DNA of 64,000 bases from Thalassobaculaceae bacterium (GTDB taxonomy: Bacteria; Pseudomonadota; Alphaproteobacteria; Thalassobaculales; Thalassobaculaceae), in contig JARGOG010000004.1 of assembly GCA_029212785.1 (NCBI GenBank), positions 1 through 64,000 on the forward strand. The letters run 5' to 3'. Under the pieces are notes generated by a model, which was not told the origin of the DNA, searched no databases, and saw only the letters and a program-made list of their open reading frames with translations. The first letter of the stretch is position 1. The number at the start of each line of letters is the position of its first letter. The position numbers and the translations under genes were made by a program. Below are positions 26,451-34,303 of this stretch, piece by piece.

Positions 26451-27344
26451 TCATGACCCTGGAACCGTCCCCGCCGGAAGGCCGGCGCAGTACGAGGCGA
26501 TCTCGCCCGGTGTGGTCAGCCAGATCTCGTCGCGGTGCTGCAGGATGTGCGTCATCGCGCGGCGCAAGGCGCGCAGGCGGTAGGGCTGGCCGATGATGAA
26601 CGGGTGCAGCACGGCGGTATAGACCAGCGGCCGCTTCTTCGACTGATGCAGCATCTCGTCGAACTGGTCGATCATCATCCGCTCGAACTCCTCGCCGGCA
26701 TGCTGGCGGAACACCAGGGCCGGGCTGTCGTTCAACTCGATGGAATAGGGGACGGAGAGGATCCGGTCCTTGCGGGTGCGCATCCAGAACGGCTGGTCGT
26801 CGGCCGGCCAGTCCATCACGTAGTCGTAGCCCGCCTCTTGCAGCAGATCGAGGGTGACCGGCGTTTGCGCCAGGTACGGGCCGAGCCAGCCGCGGGGGGC
26901 GGTGCCGAAGAACCCGGTCAGCGCGTCCGTCGTCTCCTTGATCAGCGCCGCTTCGCCGGCTTCGTCCAGCACGTCCTGGCGCTCGGAGTTGGTCCGCCCA
27001 TGGCCGACGACCTCGTCGCCGCGCTGTTTGATGCGTTCGAGGATCTGCGGGCAGTGCTCGACCAGCAGGGAGTTCAGGTTGTGCGAGGCCGGGACCTGCA
27101 TCTCGTCGAACAGGTCGAACAGGTACCACTGGCCGACCCGGTTGCCGTAGTCGCGCCAGGAGAAGTTCCGCGTGCTCTGCGCAGCCCCCAAGGTGGCGCT
27201 GTCGGAACCGAGCCCTTCGAGAAACGAGAAGACCTCGATATTGTTGCAGAAGCATACGGCGAGGCGCTTGCCTTCCGGCCAGTCATAGACCGGGCGGGCG
27301 TCGAGCGGGCTGAAGTCGTAGCGATCATGGGCGGCGAGTTTCAT
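26451..27344 (-). CDS. Polysaccharide-deacetylase-fold hydrolase, PuuE/cyclic-imidase type (copy 1)
   Basis: A 297-residue protein of the PuuE-like branch of the polysaccharide deacetylase fold, which includes metal-independent allantoinase. Shared landmarks are DYGNRVGQWYLFDLFD near residues 66-80, the single motif-2 histidine His115 in EVVGHGRTNS, DWPADDQPFWMRT near 170, PYSIELND, and VLHPFIIGQPYR near 250. The classical NodB Asp-His-His metal set is not complete, so sugar N-deacetylation is unlikely; ring opening of a cyclic imide or ureide is a better guess. The ATG at 27344 is preferred; a TTG at 27383 would add 13 non-conserved residues. It faces an isochorismatase-type amidase across operator site A. 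Two further copies lie at 40771 and 41685. Confidence 0.82.
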   Translation of the reverse strand: MKLAAHDRYDFSPLDARPVYDWPEGKRLAVCFCNNIEVFSFLEGLGSDSATLGAAQSTRNFSWRDYGNRVGQWYLFDLFDEMQVPASHNLNSLLVEHCPQILERIKQRGDEVVGHGRTNSERQDVLDEAGEAALIKETTDALTGFFGTAPRGWLGPYLAQTPVTLDLLQEAGYDYVMDWPADDQPFWMRTRKDRILSVPYSIELNDSPALVFRQHAGEEFERMMIDQFDEMLHQSKKRPLVYTAVLHPFIIGQPYRLRALRRAMTHILQHRDEIWLTTPGEIASYCAGLPAGTVPGS

Positions 27345-27402
27345 GGGCTTGAACCGGCGTCTGGGGTTGCGGAATGTTGACAAGCGAGGCGTTCAGATCG
27401 TC

Positions 27403-27416
27403 AACTGTCAACAGTT
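27403..27416. promoter_or_regulatory. Operator site A (AACTGTCAACAGTT palindrome)
   Basis: A perfect 6-base inverted repeat AACTGT-N2-ACAGTT lies in the 104-base gap between the divergent PuuE-type hydrolase and isochorismatase-type amidase. Its core TGTCAACAGTT recurs at 34213-34223 and 39788-39798. A further TTGACA at 27377 may be a -35 element. Likely bound by the GntR/FCD regulator at 37342. Confidence 0.65.
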
Positions 27417-27448
27417 TTTGGGGTCAATTGGAACACTTGGAGGGTCAC

Positions 27449-28156
27449 ATGCATCCCTGGACCGGCACAATCACCGAAGATGAGGAAAGCCGGTACGACG
27501 CGGCCGGCTTCGGCCGGCCGAGCGGCATTGGCCGGCGCCCGGCGCTGCTGATCATCGATGTGCAGTACCGCACCGTCGGCACCGTGCGCCGGCCCTATTG
27601 GGACGCGATCAAGGAATATCCGACCGCATGCGGCGATGTGGGCTGGGCTGCGGTCGACAACATCCGTCCGCTGCTCGCCGAGTTCCGCCGCCTGAACCTG
27701 CCGGTGCTGTACCCGCATGTGGCGCCGAAGAACGTCGACACGGATTCCGGTCGCCTGGCGGAAAAGGTGCCGGCGATCATGACCGTCGACGCCAAAGGTT
27801 ATGAGTTCGTGGCGGAAGTCGCGCCGGTGAAAGGCGACGTCCTGCTGCCGAAGAAGCACCCCAGCGCTTTCTTCGGCACACCGCTGGTCAGCCACCTGAT
27901 CGACCTCGGCGCCGATACGCTGTTCGTCACCGGCTGCACGACGAGCGGCTGCGTACGGTCCTCCGTCACCGACGGGTTCGCCTATAACTTCAAATGCGTG
28001 GTGCCGCAGGAATGCGTGTACGACCGCTCGCCGACCAGCCATGCGGTCAATCTGTTCGACATGAATGCCAAATATGCCGACGTGATGCCGACAGCCGATG
28101 CCCTCGCGCTGCTGAAGGGGCTGGAAGGCGGCGTCGACCGCGCCGCCGGCGCGTGA
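27449..28156 (+). CDS. Isochorismatase-fold amidohydrolase (N-carbamoylsarcosine / maleamate amidase-like)
   Basis: A 235-residue cysteine hydrolase of the isochorismatase fold. The catalytic triad is visible as Asp37 (LLIIDVQ), Lys135 or Lys136 (LLPKKHPSAFFGT) and Cys168 (TGCTTSGCVRSS). The SAFFGT and GCTTSGCVR signatures and NLFDMNAKYADV near the C-terminus are those of N-carbamoylsarcosine amidase and maleamate amidohydrolase (NicF), which release ammonia from a carbamoyl or half-amide. The ATG at 27449 follows GGAGGG; upstream frame from 27374 crosses operator A. It starts an operon with MmgE/PrpD (8 bases on) and an FAD enzyme. A half-amidase acting after an imidase is the natural reading. 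Confidence 0.85.
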   Translation: MHPWTGTITEDEESRYDAAGFGRPSGIGRRPALLIIDVQYRTVGTVRRPYWDAIKEYPTACGDVGWAAVDNIRPLLAEFRRLNLPVLYPHVAPKNVDTDSGRLAEKVPAIMTVDAKGYEFVAEVAPVKGDVLLPKKHPSAFFGTPLVSHLIDLGADTLFVTGCTTSGCVRSSVTDGFAYNFKCVVPQECVYDRSPTSHAVNLFDMNAKYADVMPTADALALLKGLEGGVDRAAGA

Positions 28157-28163
28157 CGGCGTG

Positions 28164-29558
28164 ATGGACGATGCGCCCCTGAGCGACGATGCCGCCCGCC
28201 GGATCGTCGCCGGCCTCGATGCGCTGACCCGCTGGGCCGCCGGTCTGACTTTCGAGGCGATCCCCGAGGCGATCCGGGTCCGTGCCGCCACCGTGCTGGC
28301 CGACGATCTCGCGGCCATCGTCGCCGCCCGCGACGAGCCTGAACTGATCGGCCTGACGGACGGGCTGGTCCGGTCGTCTGGGGCGGGCGAGGCGACGGTG
28401 TTCGACGGACGCGGCACCCGGCTCGATCGGTATTCCGCCGCCACCGCCAACGGCAGCGCCGCCGACTGGTGCGAGCTGGACGAAGGCTATCGCCGGGTGA
28501 TCTGCCACGCCGGTTTGTACTGCGTGCCGGCCCTGCTGGCCGAGGCGGAAGCGACCGGGGCAACCGGGCGGGAATTGCTCAGGGCGCTCGCCATCGGCTA
28601 CGAGATCGCCGGACGCGTCGCCCGGGCCTTCGGCTATCCGACCCTCACCCTGCATCCCCATGGCAGCCTCGCGGCGGTCGGTGCCGCCGCGTCGGTCGCC
28701 GCCCTGCGGCATCTCTCCGCCGATGAGATGGCCAAGGTGATCTCCACCGCTTGTACCCTCGTGGTGCCGGGGCCGTTCAATCATACGGTCGAGGGCGCGC
28801 TGGTGCGCAACGTGTGGCCGGGCGTGGGGGCATGGAGCGGGCTGCGCGCCGTCGACTGGACGCTCTGCGGCATCACCGGACGGCCGGAAAGCCTGCACGA
28901 CGTCTATGCCAGCGCCTTCGGAGGGGAGCCGCATCCGGGCGAGCTGACCGAGGGTCTCGGGTCCGACTGGGCGCTGTCGGACGGTTATCACAAGCTCCAC
29001 GCCTGCTGCCAGTATGCCCACTCCGCGGTGGAGGCCAGCCTGGCGCTCGCCGCCCGGGCCGACGCCGGGTCCATCCGGGCGATCCATATCGATACCCATT
29101 GGAAGGGCCGGCACCTGGACAACGCAGCACCGGCCACGACGCTGGCAGCGAAGTTCTCGATGCAGCACATCCTGGCGGCGACGGCGCGGTTCGGACATGC
29201 CGGTGCCGAGGCCTTCCATGCCTCGACGCTGACCGAGCCGGCGGTCGCAGACCTGCGGGAACGGGTGACCATAGGCGCCTACGATCCCGAGCCGGAATGG
29301 CCGAACGACCGTCCGGCCCGGGTGACCTGGGTGCTGTCCGACGGCGCGCGGGTGACCGAGGAGTGCCTGAGCGCCCGTGGAGGTCCGGACCGGCCCTTCG
29401 CCCCGTCGGAGGTCCGGGCCAAGATCCGCGGCATCGTCGATGCTCCCTACCCGGCGATGGGCGATGTCCTCGAGCGTCTGCTGGCGCTGGATAGCGGCGA
29501 GCTCGACCGGACCTGGGATCGTACGGTGGCCGCCATGACCGGTGCGGCCGGAGGGTGA
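28164..29558 (+). CDS. MmgE/PrpD family protein (second, diverged copy)
   Basis: A 464-residue MmgE/PrpD-family protein, recognised by its length, helical N-terminal half, and SAATANGSAADWCELDEGYR near residues 93-112 where the family normally has a substrate-binding Asp-rich loop, followed by TLHPHGSLAAVGAAASVAAL near 162-181. The family dehydrates or isomerises tri- and dicarboxylates. The ATG at 28164 is chosen over a GTG three bases earlier. The stop overlaps the start of the FAD enzyme (GTGA), so both are coupled to the upstream amidase gene. Little identity is apparent with the copy at 1003, so the two probably have different substrates. Confidence 0.82.
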   Translation: MDDAPLSDDAARRIVAGLDALTRWAAGLTFEAIPEAIRVRAATVLADDLAAIVAARDEPELIGLTDGLVRSSGAGEATVFDGRGTRLDRYSAATANGSAADWCELDEGYRRVICHAGLYCVPALLAEAEATGATGRELLRALAIGYEIAGRVARAFGYPTLTLHPHGSLAAVGAAASVAALRHLSADEMAKVISTACTLVVPGPFNHTVEGALVRNVWPGVGAWSGLRAVDWTLCGITGRPESLHDVYASAFGGEPHPGELTEGLGSDWALSDGYHKLHACCQYAHSAVEASLALAARADAGSIRAIHIDTHWKGRHLDNAAPATTLAAKFSMQHILAATARFGHAGAEAFHASTLTEPAVADLRERVTIGAYDPEPEWPNDRPARVTWVLSDGARVTEECLSARGGPDRPFAPSEVRAKIRGIVDAPYPAMGDVLERLLALDSGELDRTWDRTVAAMTGAAGG

Positions 29559-30916
29559 TCGTGACGTCTGAGGTGGATACCGACCTGTTGGTGATCGGCG
29601 CCGGCGCCTGTGGTCTGGCGGCGGCCGTCGCGGCCCATGATGCCGGGATTTCGGTCGCTGTCGTCGAGAAGCTGGCCCGTCCCGGTGGCAACTCGTCCCT
29701 CAGCACCGGATCGGTGCCGGGGGCGGGAAGCCGGTTCCAGCGCGAGGCGGGGATCGAGGACTCGCCCGAGCGACTGGTGACCGACCTGCTCGCCACAGCC
29801 GGCCCGCACGACGCCGACGCCCTGACCCGGCGCATGGCCGAGGAGTCGGCGCCGTTGGTCGAGTGGCTGATCGACGAACTCGGTGCGCGCATGGAACTCG
29901 TTACCGCCTACAAGCATGTGGGCCACAGCGTGCCGCGCCTGCACGCCCCGCGGTCACGGCGGGGCCAGGACCTGGTGGATGATCTTTTAGGCTTCGTTTC
30001 CGACCGGGGCATTCCGCTGGCCGTCGGTAATCCGGTCGATCGCCTGCTGATGGAGGATGGGGCGGTCCGGGGAGCGGTGATCGCCGGCGAGCCGGTGCGC
30101 GCGGCGAAGGTGCTGCTGGCGACCAACGGCTTCGCGGCGAACCGCTCGATGGTGGCGCGCTGGTGCCCGGAGATCGCACCGGCGGAGTATTTCGGCGCGC
30201 TCGGCAGCACTGGCGAGGCGGCCGCCTGGGGCGAGGCGATCGGTGCCGCGCTCGGCAACATGGGCGCCTATCAGGGCTATGCCGCCGTCGCCTATCCCCA
30301 GGGGAGTCTGCTGTCCTGGACCACGATCGAGAAGGGCGGGATCCTGGTTTCGGCCAGCGGACGGCGTTTCGGTAACGAGGATGCGGGCTATTCCGGGTTC
30401 GCGCCGACGGTCATGGGCCAGGGCGAGACCGCCTACGCGGTCTACGACCGGCGGATCCATGACATCGCGGCCGGGGAAGAGGAGTATGTCGAACTGGCTG
30501 AGATGGGTGGGGTCCGTTGGGCCGACACGCCGCAAGGGCTGGCCGACCACATGGCCGTCGACGGCGCCGCATTGGCCGAGACGGTGGACGCCTATAATGG
30601 GGCGGCCCGGGGCGGTCGGTCGGATGCCTTCGGTCGGCGCAGGTTCGAGCTCGCACCGCTGCAGGCGCCGTTCGCCATCGTGCGGGTGAAGCCGGGCCTG
30701 TTCCACACACAAGGCGGGCTGATGGTTGACGACCATGCCCGCGTACTGCGTCCGGACGGCTCGGTCGTCGCCAACCTGTTCGCCGGTGGCGGCGCCGCGG
30801 CCGGGATCAGCGGACTGAGCGGGGCCGGAGGCTATGCGTCCGGAAACGGGCTGCTCACCGCATTGGCGCTGGGCCGGATCGCCGGATTGTGCGCGGCTGA
30901 CGAACTGAGCGGCTAG
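29555..30916 (+). CDS. FAD-dependent oxidoreductase, fumarate reductase/tricarballylate dehydrogenase-like
   Basis: A 453-residue FAD_binding_2 flavoprotein. The dinucleotide motif LLVIGAGACGLAAAVAAHDAG is at residues 10-30, RPGGNSSLSTGSVPGAG near 42-58, and the C-terminal FAD contact GISGLSGAGGYASGNGLL near 425. Length matches tricarballylate dehydrogenase TcuA rather than the longer ketosteroid dehydrogenases. Members introduce or reduce C=C bonds in dicarboxylates or cyclic ketones. The GTG start at 29555 overlaps the MmgE/PrpD stop and follows CGGAGGG. Coupled to an amidase and PrpD-type protein, it could interconvert a succinate and a maleate/fumarate-type intermediate. No heme- or FeS-binding domain is fused. 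Confidence 0.82.
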   Translation: MIVTSEVDTDLLVIGAGACGLAAAVAAHDAGISVAVVEKLARPGGNSSLSTGSVPGAGSRFQREAGIEDSPERLVTDLLATAGPHDADALTRRMAEESAPLVEWLIDELGARMELVTAYKHVGHSVPRLHAPRSRRGQDLVDDLLGFVSDRGIPLAVGNPVDRLLMEDGAVRGAVIAGEPVRAAKVLLATNGFAANRSMVARWCPEIAPAEYFGALGSTGEAAAWGEAIGAALGNMGAYQGYAAVAYPQGSLLSWTTIEKGGILVSASGRRFGNEDAGYSGFAPTVMGQGETAYAVYDRRIHDIAAGEEEYVELAEMGGVRWADTPQGLADHMAVDGAALAETVDAYNGAARGGRSDAFGRRRFELAPLQAPFAIVRVKPGLFHTQGGLMVDDHARVLRPDGSVVANLFAGGGAAAGISGLSGAGGYASGNGLLTALALGRIAGLCAADELSG

Positions 30917-31035
30917 AACTGCGAAAAATCTCCAACGCGTACGCCTCGGCCTCATGCCGGGGTCCATCCGCCGGATCGCGCGACCGTAGGCCCGCCATAA
31001 GGCTGGGGAGCCGGTTTGTTGAAGACAAGCCGGTT

Positions 31036-31071
31036 GAAAGAGGCGGGCGACATCGAAACGCCAGCCGCCTC
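31036..31071 (-). terminator. Terminator after the TRAP operon
   Basis: On the minus strand just past the dctM stop (31078) a GC-rich hairpin forms (GAGGCG plus GGCG pairing with CGCC and CGCCTC, with a 3-base bulge), followed by TTTC. It sits between convergent genes. The short U-run makes it a moderate call. Confidence 0.5.
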
Positions 31072-31077
31072 TCCAAC

Positions 31078-32388
31078 TCACCGCATCAGGTCGGGCAGGA
31101 AGGTCACGATGGCCGGGAAGGCGATCAGCAGGCAGAGCGTGATCACGTCCATCAGGACGAAGGGCATGACGCCGGCGAACACCTCCTCCAGCGTGATCGG
31201 GATCGGTGACGCGCTGCGGACCACGTAGACGTTGAGGCCCACCGGTGGCGTCATCAGCGAGATCTCCGCCAGCTTGATCGAGATCACGCCGAGCCAGATC
31301 GGATCGAATCCGACGCCGGTCAGGATCGGGAACATCACCGGCAGGGTCATCACCATGATGGCGATGGGGTCGACCAGCATGCCGAGGATCAGATAGGTGA
31401 CCGCGAAGGCGAGCAGGTAGAGATACGGGTTCAGGTCCCAGGACAGCAGAATGGTGGAGATGTCGGCGATCAGCCCGGTATAGGTCAGGAACCGCGCGAA
31501 CAGGATGCCGCCGATCACGATGATGAAGATCACCGAGGTGGTGACACCGGCATCCTTGAAGGTCTCGACCATGGACTTGCCGGTCAGCCGGCCCTTGGCG
31601 ACCACGATCAGGAAGGCGCCGAAGGCACCGATCGCGCCGGCATAGGTCGGCACGAAGAAGCCGGTGTAGATGCCGCCGATCACCAGGGTGAACAGGAAAA
31701 TGATGCCCCACACGCCGTACAGCGACTTGTAGCGCTCGGCGGCGGAGACCTTGGTGTCGAGGGTCGGGGCGATTTCCGGGCGGCGCAGCACCCAGATGTA
31801 GATGCCGACCATGAACACGCCGGCGGACAGCAGCCCCGGCACCAGTCCCGCCATGAGCAGCACGGCGATCGATTGCTCGGTGATCACCGCGTAGATCACC
31901 ATCAGGATGCTTGGTGGGATCAGCGAGGCCAGTGTGCCCGAGGCGGCGATGCAGCCGGCGCTGAGCCGCTTGTCGTAGCCGAAGCGGGTCATCTCCGGCA
32001 GTGCCATCCGGGTGAACACGGCGGCGTTCACGACGGTGGAGCCGCAGGCGGCGCCGAACGCGGCGGAAGCCAGCGTCGTCGCCATCGCCAGACCGCCCCG
32101 GTAATGACCGAGCCAGTTATAGGCGGCCTTGTAGAGGTCGGTCGTTATCCCCGCCGTGGTCGCCAGCGAGCCCATCAGGATGAACAGCGGAATGACCGCC
32201 AGCGTGAACTCGTTGGTCGTGCTGAACGGGATCGTCGCCAACTGCGCCCAGGCGGCGTCGGGTCCGATCGCGAGATACATGCCCAGAATTCCGCCGAGCC
32301 CAAGCGCCACGCCGATATGGACGCCGATGGCCAGGAAGACGGTGAGCAGGATGCCGACGAGGACACCTGTCGTGGCGGGGTCGAGCAT
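31078..32388 (-). CDS. dctM: TRAP transporter large permease (DctM family)
   Basis: A 436-residue, roughly 12-segment membrane protein of the DctM family, the transport channel of a TRAP carboxylate importer. Typical features include an N-terminal LLTVFLAIGVHIGVALGLGG segment, FTLAVIPLFILMGSLA near 62-77, and GCIAASGTLASLIPPSILMVIY near 145-166, the family's conserved substrate/cation region. The ATG at 32388 lies 10 bases after the dctQ stop. The order dctP-dctQ-dctM on the minus strand is the canonical TRAP operon, and operator site B lies upstream of dctP, tying uptake to the island's regulator. Confidence 0.93.
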   Translation of the reverse strand: MLDPATTGVLVGILLTVFLAIGVHIGVALGLGGILGMYLAIGPDAAWAQLATIPFSTTNEFTLAVIPLFILMGSLATTAGITTDLYKAAYNWLGHYRGGLAMATTLASAAFGAACGSTVVNAAVFTRMALPEMTRFGYDKRLSAGCIAASGTLASLIPPSILMVIYAVITEQSIAVLLMAGLVPGLLSAGVFMVGIYIWVLRRPEIAPTLDTKVSAAERYKSLYGVWGIIFLFTLVIGGIYTGFFVPTYAGAIGAFGAFLIVVAKGRLTGKSMVETFKDAGVTTSVIFIIVIGGILFARFLTYTGLIADISTILLSWDLNPYLYLLAFAVTYLILGMLVDPIAIMVMTLPVMFPILTGVGFDPIWLGVISIKLAEISLMTPPVGLNVYVVRSASPIPITLEEVFAGVMPFVLMDVITLCLLIAFPAIVTFLPDLMR

Positions 32389-32398
32389 TCTTCGGTCC

Positions 32399-32944
32399 TC
32401 AGTCGGTGCCGGTGGGGCGCGTTGGGTCGTAGTCCTCGGTCGGTACCAGTTCGCTGCCGTCGATGACGCGGCAGATGTCGGTGATCATATCGAGGAGGAG
32501 CTGCAGGATCAGCATGGCTGTGCCGATCGCCAGGATCAGACGGGCCGGGAACAGCGGGAAACGGATCAGTCCAACGGTCGCCTCGCCGATCTGCAGGCTG
32601 TAGACCGCCTCATGATAGGCCTGCCAGAGCAGCAGCCCGAAGAACACGAGAGCCGCGAGGTTGGCGAACACGTCCATCGCGGCGCGCGTGCGCGGACCCA
32701 TGTTGGTGTAGATCAGCTCGACCCGGATATGGCTGCGTCGGATCTGGGCGTAGGAGAGGGCGCCGAAGACGATCAGCACCATCGTGCTTTCGGTCAGTTC
32801 CAGCGCCCCCGGAACCGGCGTGTGGAGGATCTGCGTGCCGACGACCTCGATGGTGCCGAGGAACATCGCGGCCATGGTGCCGATGCCGCCGATCAGCAGG
32901 ACGATGATGGCGACGCGCCGCAGGATGCCTGAAATGAGAACCAT
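32399..32944 (-). CDS. dctQ: TRAP transporter small permease (DctQ family)
   Basis: A 181-residue four-segment membrane protein (segments near 9-30, 50-70, 92-112 and 133-155), the DctQ subunit that links the binding protein to DctM. The motif ELTESTMVLIVFGALSYAQIRRSHIRVELI near 48-77 is characteristic of the family (conserved Tyr and basic turn). The ATG at 32944 follows an 84-base gap after dctP containing a strong hairpin, so its expression is probably lower than that of the binding protein. Confidence 0.9.
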   Translation of the reverse strand: MVLISGILRRVAIIVLLIGGIGTMAAMFLGTIEVVGTQILHTPVPGALELTESTMVLIVFGALSYAQIRRSHIRVELIYTNMGPRTRAAMDVFANLAALVFFGLLLWQAYHEAVYSLQIGEATVGLIRFPLFPARLILAIGTAMLILQLLLDMITDICRVIDGSELVPTEDYDPTRPTGTD

Positions 32945-32986
32945 GGAACCGCCACGCGGATTGCTGAAAAGGGTCTAACCAAAGGG

Positions 32987-33013
32987 CCCGGCCGCCTCTG
33001 GAAGGCGGCCGGG
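32987..33013 (-). terminator. Attenuator-type hairpin between dctP and dctQ
   Basis: A perfect 11-base stem, CCCGGCCGCCT / AGGCGGCCGGG with a 5-base loop, lies between the dctP stop (33029) and the dctQ start (32944). The minus-strand sequence continues with CCTTTGGTT rather than a clean U-tract, so partial termination or protection of the upstream mRNA is more likely than full termination. This would give the excess of periplasmic binding protein over permease that TRAP systems need. Confidence 0.6.
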
Positions 33014-33028
33014 AAGGTGTCTGTCAGA

Positions 33029-34054
33029 TCAACGGCCGAGCCACTCGTGCCACTTGGCGGAGACCTGCTTGGCTTCCTCGCCGAGACCGCGGCTTTCCAT
33101 GTCCGCGGCCCATTCGGCCAGAAGGTCGGGGGCGGCCGCTTTCCACTTGGCGAGCTCTGCGGGCGGGAATTCCTTGACCACGCCGCCGGCCGCCTGGATG
33201 TCCTCAAGCGCCTTGTTCTCGAAGGCGTCGATCCACTCCAGGTACTCCTGCTGGCTGGCCTTTGACTCTTCCACGAAGATCGCCTGGGTTTCCGGGGTCA
33301 GCTTTTCCCATGCGCGCTTGCTGATGGTGATCAGGTGACCGGTGATCGCCGCGACCGGGCCGCAGTTGAACTTGCCCGGCTCGTAGAAGCGGTTGGTGAC
33401 GATGTTGCCCGCGTTGATGAACGAGTAGTCCAGCGTGCCGCGCTGTAGGGCTTCGTAGATGTCACCGACGCCGATGGAGACCGGCACCGCACCGACCGCC
33501 GCGTGCAGCTTCGGAATGTCGGCGCCGAAGCTGCGGATCTTCTTGTCCTTCAGGCCGGCAACCGTGTCGCAATTCCCGTCCGGGCCGGTCAGGAAGTACT
33601 GGCCGAGCGGCTGGTGGAACAGGAACTTGACGTTGAACTTGTCCAATTCCGCGCTGAACATCGGCAGTTCGGCGAAGGAGTTGCGCGACAGCGTCATCGC
33701 CTCGGCCGGCGTGTCGAACACGAACGGGATCTGGAAGGCACGGATGAACAGCAGCTGATCGGCGTAGTAGCCCGGCACCACCGAGGCCATGTCGATCGCG
33801 CCGCGACCCGCGAGAGTCATCAACTCGTTGCCCTTGCCGAGGCCGCCCGCGTAGGTGATGTCGATCTTCACCTTGCCGCCAGTCCGCTCCTCGATCTTCT
33901 TGGCGAAATTCTGTTCGACTTCGAGGAAGGCGCTGTTCGGCAGATAGTGGCCCCAGCGCAGGGTCACCTCGTCCTGGGCGAGTGCGCTGCCCGCCATGCC
34001 GAGTGACGCCGCTACCGCAGCGCCCTTGATCAGTGTTCCGAGATACTTGTTCAT
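33029..34054 (-). CDS. dctP: TRAP transporter substrate-binding protein (DctP family)
   Basis: A 341-residue periplasmic protein. A signal peptide covers residues 1 to about 26 (ending AGSALA), and the mature part starts QDEVTLRWGHYLPN. DctP landmarks include FAKKIEERTGGKVKI near 50-64 and LKDKKIRSFGADIPKLHAAVGA near 168-189, where the arginine usually binds the substrate carboxylate. DctP proteins bind organic acids, lactams or related carboxylated molecules. It is the first gene of the minus-strand TRAP operon; its start is 156 bases from operator site B, shared with the divergent nitroreductase-methyltransferase gene. The ligand is unknown but should be the island's substrate. Confidence 0.93.
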   Translation of the reverse strand: MNKYLGTLIKGAAVAASLGMAGSALAQDEVTLRWGHYLPNSAFLEVEQNFAKKIEERTGGKVKIDITYAGGLGKGNELMTLAGRGAIDMASVVPGYYADQLLFIRAFQIPFVFDTPAEAMTLSRNSFAELPMFSAELDKFNVKFLFHQPLGQYFLTGPDGNCDTVAGLKDKKIRSFGADIPKLHAAVGAVPVSIGVGDIYEALQRGTLDYSFINAGNIVTNRFYEPGKFNCGPVAAITGHLITISKRAWEKLTPETQAIFVEESKASQQEYLEWIDAFENKALEDIQAAGGVVKEFPPAELAKWKAAAPDLLAEWAADMESRGLGEEAKQVSAKWHEWLGR

Positions 34055-34209
34055 TGAAATCCTCCGTCTCCCTGTGTCGGCGCCGAATTGGCGGATTGTC
34101 CCCGGGTCCGGGCTGCGGTCCGGAAAGGTCCTAGTTCCGGCAGCCAGCGTTGACCTGTCGCTCCGGCCCCGGCTACCTGCCGGGTGTGCTCTTTGGAGCC
34201 ACCGGAATA

Positions 34210-34223
34210 GTCAACTGTTGACA
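34210..34223. promoter_or_regulatory. Operator site B (GTCAACTGTTGACA) over a -35 box
   Basis: Between the divergent dctP and nitroreductase-methyltransferase genes lies GTCAA-CTG-TTGAC, a perfect inverted repeat whose reverse complement contains the same TGTCAACAGTT core as sites A and C. TTGACA at 34218-34223 can act as -35 for the rightward gene with a weak -10 (CCTATC) 17 bases on. A TGTCAAC half-site recurs at 34247-34253. Confidence 0.68.
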
Positions 34224-34303
34224 TTTTTCCGCCCCGCCACCCTATCTGTCAACGCCTCGTCCGCAGGGGTAGTCTACGGAAACTTCGTCATAGGAGAACA
34301 GGA

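Noticed and set aside
10983-28156. A complete creatinine pathway (N-methylhydantoinase, N-carbamoylsarcosine amidase, sarcosine dehydrogenase)
   Set aside because: Candidate members of each family exist, but they lie in three separate, differently regulated units and creatinine deaminase is missing.
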